A stretch of DNA of 64,000 nt from Caldalkalibacillus mannanilyticus JCM 10596. GTDB lineage: Bacteria; Bacillota; Bacilli; Caldalkalibacillales; JCM-10596. This document shows positions 62,640 through 64,000 of the stretch, one piece after another. The notes beneath the pieces were generated by a model. The model was not told where the DNA came from. It searched no databases and saw only the letters and a program-made list of their open reading frames with translations. The first letter of the stretch is position 1, and the number at the start of each line of letters is the position of its first letter. The stretch spans positions 21,476-85,475 of the forward strand of contig NZ_BAMO01000017.1 of the NCBI RefSeq assembly GCF_000615945.1, given 5' to 3'. The position numbers and the translations under genes were made by a program.

Positions 62640-63104
62640 ATGAAGATTGAAACAACACGTTTTGGTGAACTAAATATTGCGGATGAGGAAATTGTTACAT
62701 TTTCAAAAGGGATTGTTGGCTTTCCAGAACTTCAAAAGTATATTTTACTTCCTGTTGATGTGAAGAAAGAGACACCCTTTTTCTACTTACAATCCATTGA
62801 ACAACAGGACTTATGCTTTATCGTTTTAGAAACCCTATCTTTTTTCTCTGAATATGATATAGAATTAGATGAGTCGCTTGTCGAGGAGTTGCAGATTGAA
62901 AAACCGGAAGATATATTAATTCTGAGTATTGTCACCTCCAAGGGGAGCTTAAAAGAGGCAACAACAAACTTAAAGGCACCTATTATCCTGAACATGGTGA
63001 AAAAAACGGCAAAACAATACGTCTTGGAGAAAGGGAATTATGTCATTAGACAGCCTCTATTTATATCAGATCAACCTTCTACTATAATTGAATCAAAGGG
63101 GTGA
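62640..63104 (+). CDS. fliW: Flagellar assembly factor FliW
   Basis: The 154-residue FliW binds flagellin and, when flagellin is exported, switches to bind CsrA and lift its repression of hag. Visible family features are TFSKGIVGFPELQKYILLP near the N-terminus and a final part with NLKAPIILNMVKKTAKQYVL. Start follows GGGAGG. It precedes csrA by five bases and hag, giving the complete three-part switch. Confidence 0.95.
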   Translation: MKIETTRFGELNIADEEIVTFSKGIVGFPELQKYILLPVDVKKETPFFYLQSIEQQDLCFIVLETLSFFSEYDIELDESLVEELQIEKPEDILILSIVTSKGSLKEATTNLKAPIILNMVKKTAKQYVLEKGNYVIRQPLFISDQPSTIIESKG

Positions 63105-63108
63105 TTGA

Positions 63109-63330
63109 ATGTTAGTGCTTTCCAGAAAAAAAGGAGAATCAATTATGATCAATGATGAGGTGGAGGTTACGGTTGTAGCGGTGGAAGGAGATATGATTCG
63201 GCTGGGAATAAAAGCTCCGAAGCATATTTCGATTCATCGAAAGGAAATATACCTTGCGATTCAGGAAGAAAATAAGTCAGCAAGTACCTCTTTTATTGAC
63301 CTTAAAGATATCAATGACCTAAATACATAA
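63109..63330 (+). CDS. csrA: Carbon storage regulator CsrA
   Basis: The 73-residue RNA-binding dimer has the full N-terminal signature [20 protein letters not shown], the [16 protein letters not shown] segment with the RNA-contacting residues, and a variable tail. It blocks translation of hag by covering its ribosome site. A strong match to the CsrA site lies in the hag leader at 63424-63433. The start follows AAGGGGTG, five bases past fliW. Confidence 0.97.
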   Translation: MLVLSRKKGESIMINDEVEVTVVAVEGDMIRLGIKAPKHISIHRKEIYLAIQEENKSASTSFIDLKDINDLNT

Positions 63331-63337
63331 GAAGTAT

Positions 63338-63364
63338 TAAAGGAAGAATAGAATCTGACGATAT
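63338..63364 (+). promoter_or_regulatory. Sigma-D promoter of hag
   Basis: TAAA, 15 bases, GACGATAT: one mismatch to the sigma-D consensus TAAA-N15-GCCGATAT. It lies 103 bases before the hag start codon, giving room for a leader RNA. Confidence 0.75.
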
Positions 63365-63418
63365 AAAGAATAGAAGATGAATTCAAACTATAGCTGGCCG
63401 GTAATAGCTTGAACGCTT

Positions 63419-63437
63419 TTTTCACAAGGATGTGGAA
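63419..63437 (+). promoter_or_regulatory. CsrA-binding hairpin in the hag leader
   Basis: ACAAGGATGT at 63424-63433 matches the CsrA consensus ACARGGAUGU at all ten positions. It sits in a hairpin, with TTTTCACA pairing TGTGGAA and AGGA in the loop. The hag ribosome site AAGGAGG 14 bases further gives a second GGA for the other CsrA subunit. Confidence 0.8.
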
Positions 63438-63466
63438 GAACACCAAACTCAAGGAGGAAGAAGAAT

Positions 63467-64000
63467 ATGAGAATTAATAACAACATTATGGCGTTAAATG
63501 CTCACAAAGCATTAACATCCAACACAGGGCAAGTAGGAAAATCATTAGAGAAATTATCATCAGGACTACGTATTAACCGTGCAGGAGATGACGCAGCAGG
63601 ACTTGCGATCTCTGAAAAAATGCGTGGACAGATCCGCGGATTAAACATGGCAACTAAGAACGCTCAAGATGGAATTTCTTTAATCCAAACAGCAGAGGGT
63701 GCGTTAAACGAAACTCACTCCATCCTACAACGTATGCGTGAGTTATCTGTCCAATCAGCGAACGATACAAATACAGATGAAGACCGTGCTGAGCTTCAAA
63801 AAGAGGTAACAGCTTTAATCGCTGAAATCGATCGTATCTCCACAGATACTGAGTTTAATACTCAAAAGCTACTTAATGGAAGTTTTGCTAGTAAACTTAT
63901 TCACATCGGTGCAAATGCAGGACAAACATTGTCTGTAACAATTGGCAACATGGGAACATCTTCTTTAGGAATTAATGCTATTAGTGTATCTTCACAAACA
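63467..64000 (+). CDS. hag: Flagellin, 3' end outside window
   Basis: ATG 63467 follows AAGGAGG. The first 178 residues are the conserved flagellin N-terminal domain: MRINNNIMALNAHKAL, LEKLSSGLRINRAGDDAAGL, MRGQIRGLNMATKNAQDGIS and LQRMRELSVQSANDT. The frame is open to the end of the window, so the variable centre and C-terminal domain lie beyond it. Expression should need sigma-D and release from CsrA by FliW. Confidence 0.97.
   Translation, partial: MRINNNIMALNAHKALTSNTGQVGKSLEKLSSGLRINRAGDDAAGLAISEKMRGQIRGLNMATKNAQDGISLIQTAEGALNETHSILQRMRELSVQSANDTNTDEDRAELQKEVTALIAEIDRISTDTEFNTQKLLNGSFASKLIHIGANAGQTLSVTIGNMGTSSLGINAISVSSQT

Overview
The window reads as a low-GC Gram-positive, spore-forming, motile bacterium of the Bacillales, most likely Paenibacillaceae (Brevibacillus/Aneurinibacillus/Ammoniphilus-like; the genus is an inference). 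The reasons are the degSU-comF-flg-fliW-csrA-hag gene order, CsaB with many SLH-domain proteins, a Spo0E-type phosphatase, SAM-I and c-di-GMP-I riboswitches, and strong AGGAGG-type ribosome binding sites. No rRNA, tRNA, insertion sequence, phage gene or CRISPR array was seen.

Layout. (1) 1-3.2 kb: the end of a large SLH-anchored surface protein. (2) 3.4-15.9 kb: a secondary cell wall polymer (SCWP) locus with an LCP-type ligase, an SLH-like membrane protein, a sugar-nucleotide epimerase, a TagO-type initiating transferase, glycosyltransferases, a MurJ-type flippase, an O-antigen ligase/polymerase-type protein, CsaB pyruvyl transferase and a TagA/WecG transferase. (3) 17-20 kb: the probable main S-layer protein. 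(4) 20-47.8 kb: an almost unbroken island of exported proteins. Seven carry the copper-amine-oxidase N-terminal ('stalk') domain joined to different bodies: two repeat proteins, an alpha/alpha-barrel-like protein, a FAD oxidoreductase, a trypsin-like protease, a phosphodiester glycosidase and a CtpA protease. Two others, a large adhesin-like protein and a subtilase, carry SLH triplets. (5) 47.8-50.2 kb: a Spo0E-like gene, a CuA-type lipoprotein, and metK behind a SAM riboswitch. (6) 50.4-64 kb: degS-degU, a GT-like gene, a YaaR-family gene, a GGDEF diguanylate cyclase, comFA-comFC, and the late flagellar genes yvyF-flgM-flgN-flgK-flgL-yviE-fliW-csrA-hag (hag runs off the end).

How it fits together. 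Region 2 should make and attach the pyruvylated polymer that SLH proteins bind, and regions 1, 3 and 4 encode proteins that would use it. The stalk-domain proteins look like a second modular surface family. Regulation visible in the DNA links the surface to lifestyle. A c-di-GMP-I riboswitch that looks like an OFF switch precedes an exported coiled-coil protein, and a cyclase with an intact product-inhibition motif lies in the motility locus. Spo0A-box-like heptamers sit at several promoters. A sigma-D promoter and a CsrA-type hairpin precede hag.

Caution. Eleven single-base losses interrupt nine otherwise normal genes, including tagO, degS, degU and comFA. All are in the same direction and most fall in short homopolymers, so I treat them as probable sequence errors and report each affected gene as one CDS across the break.
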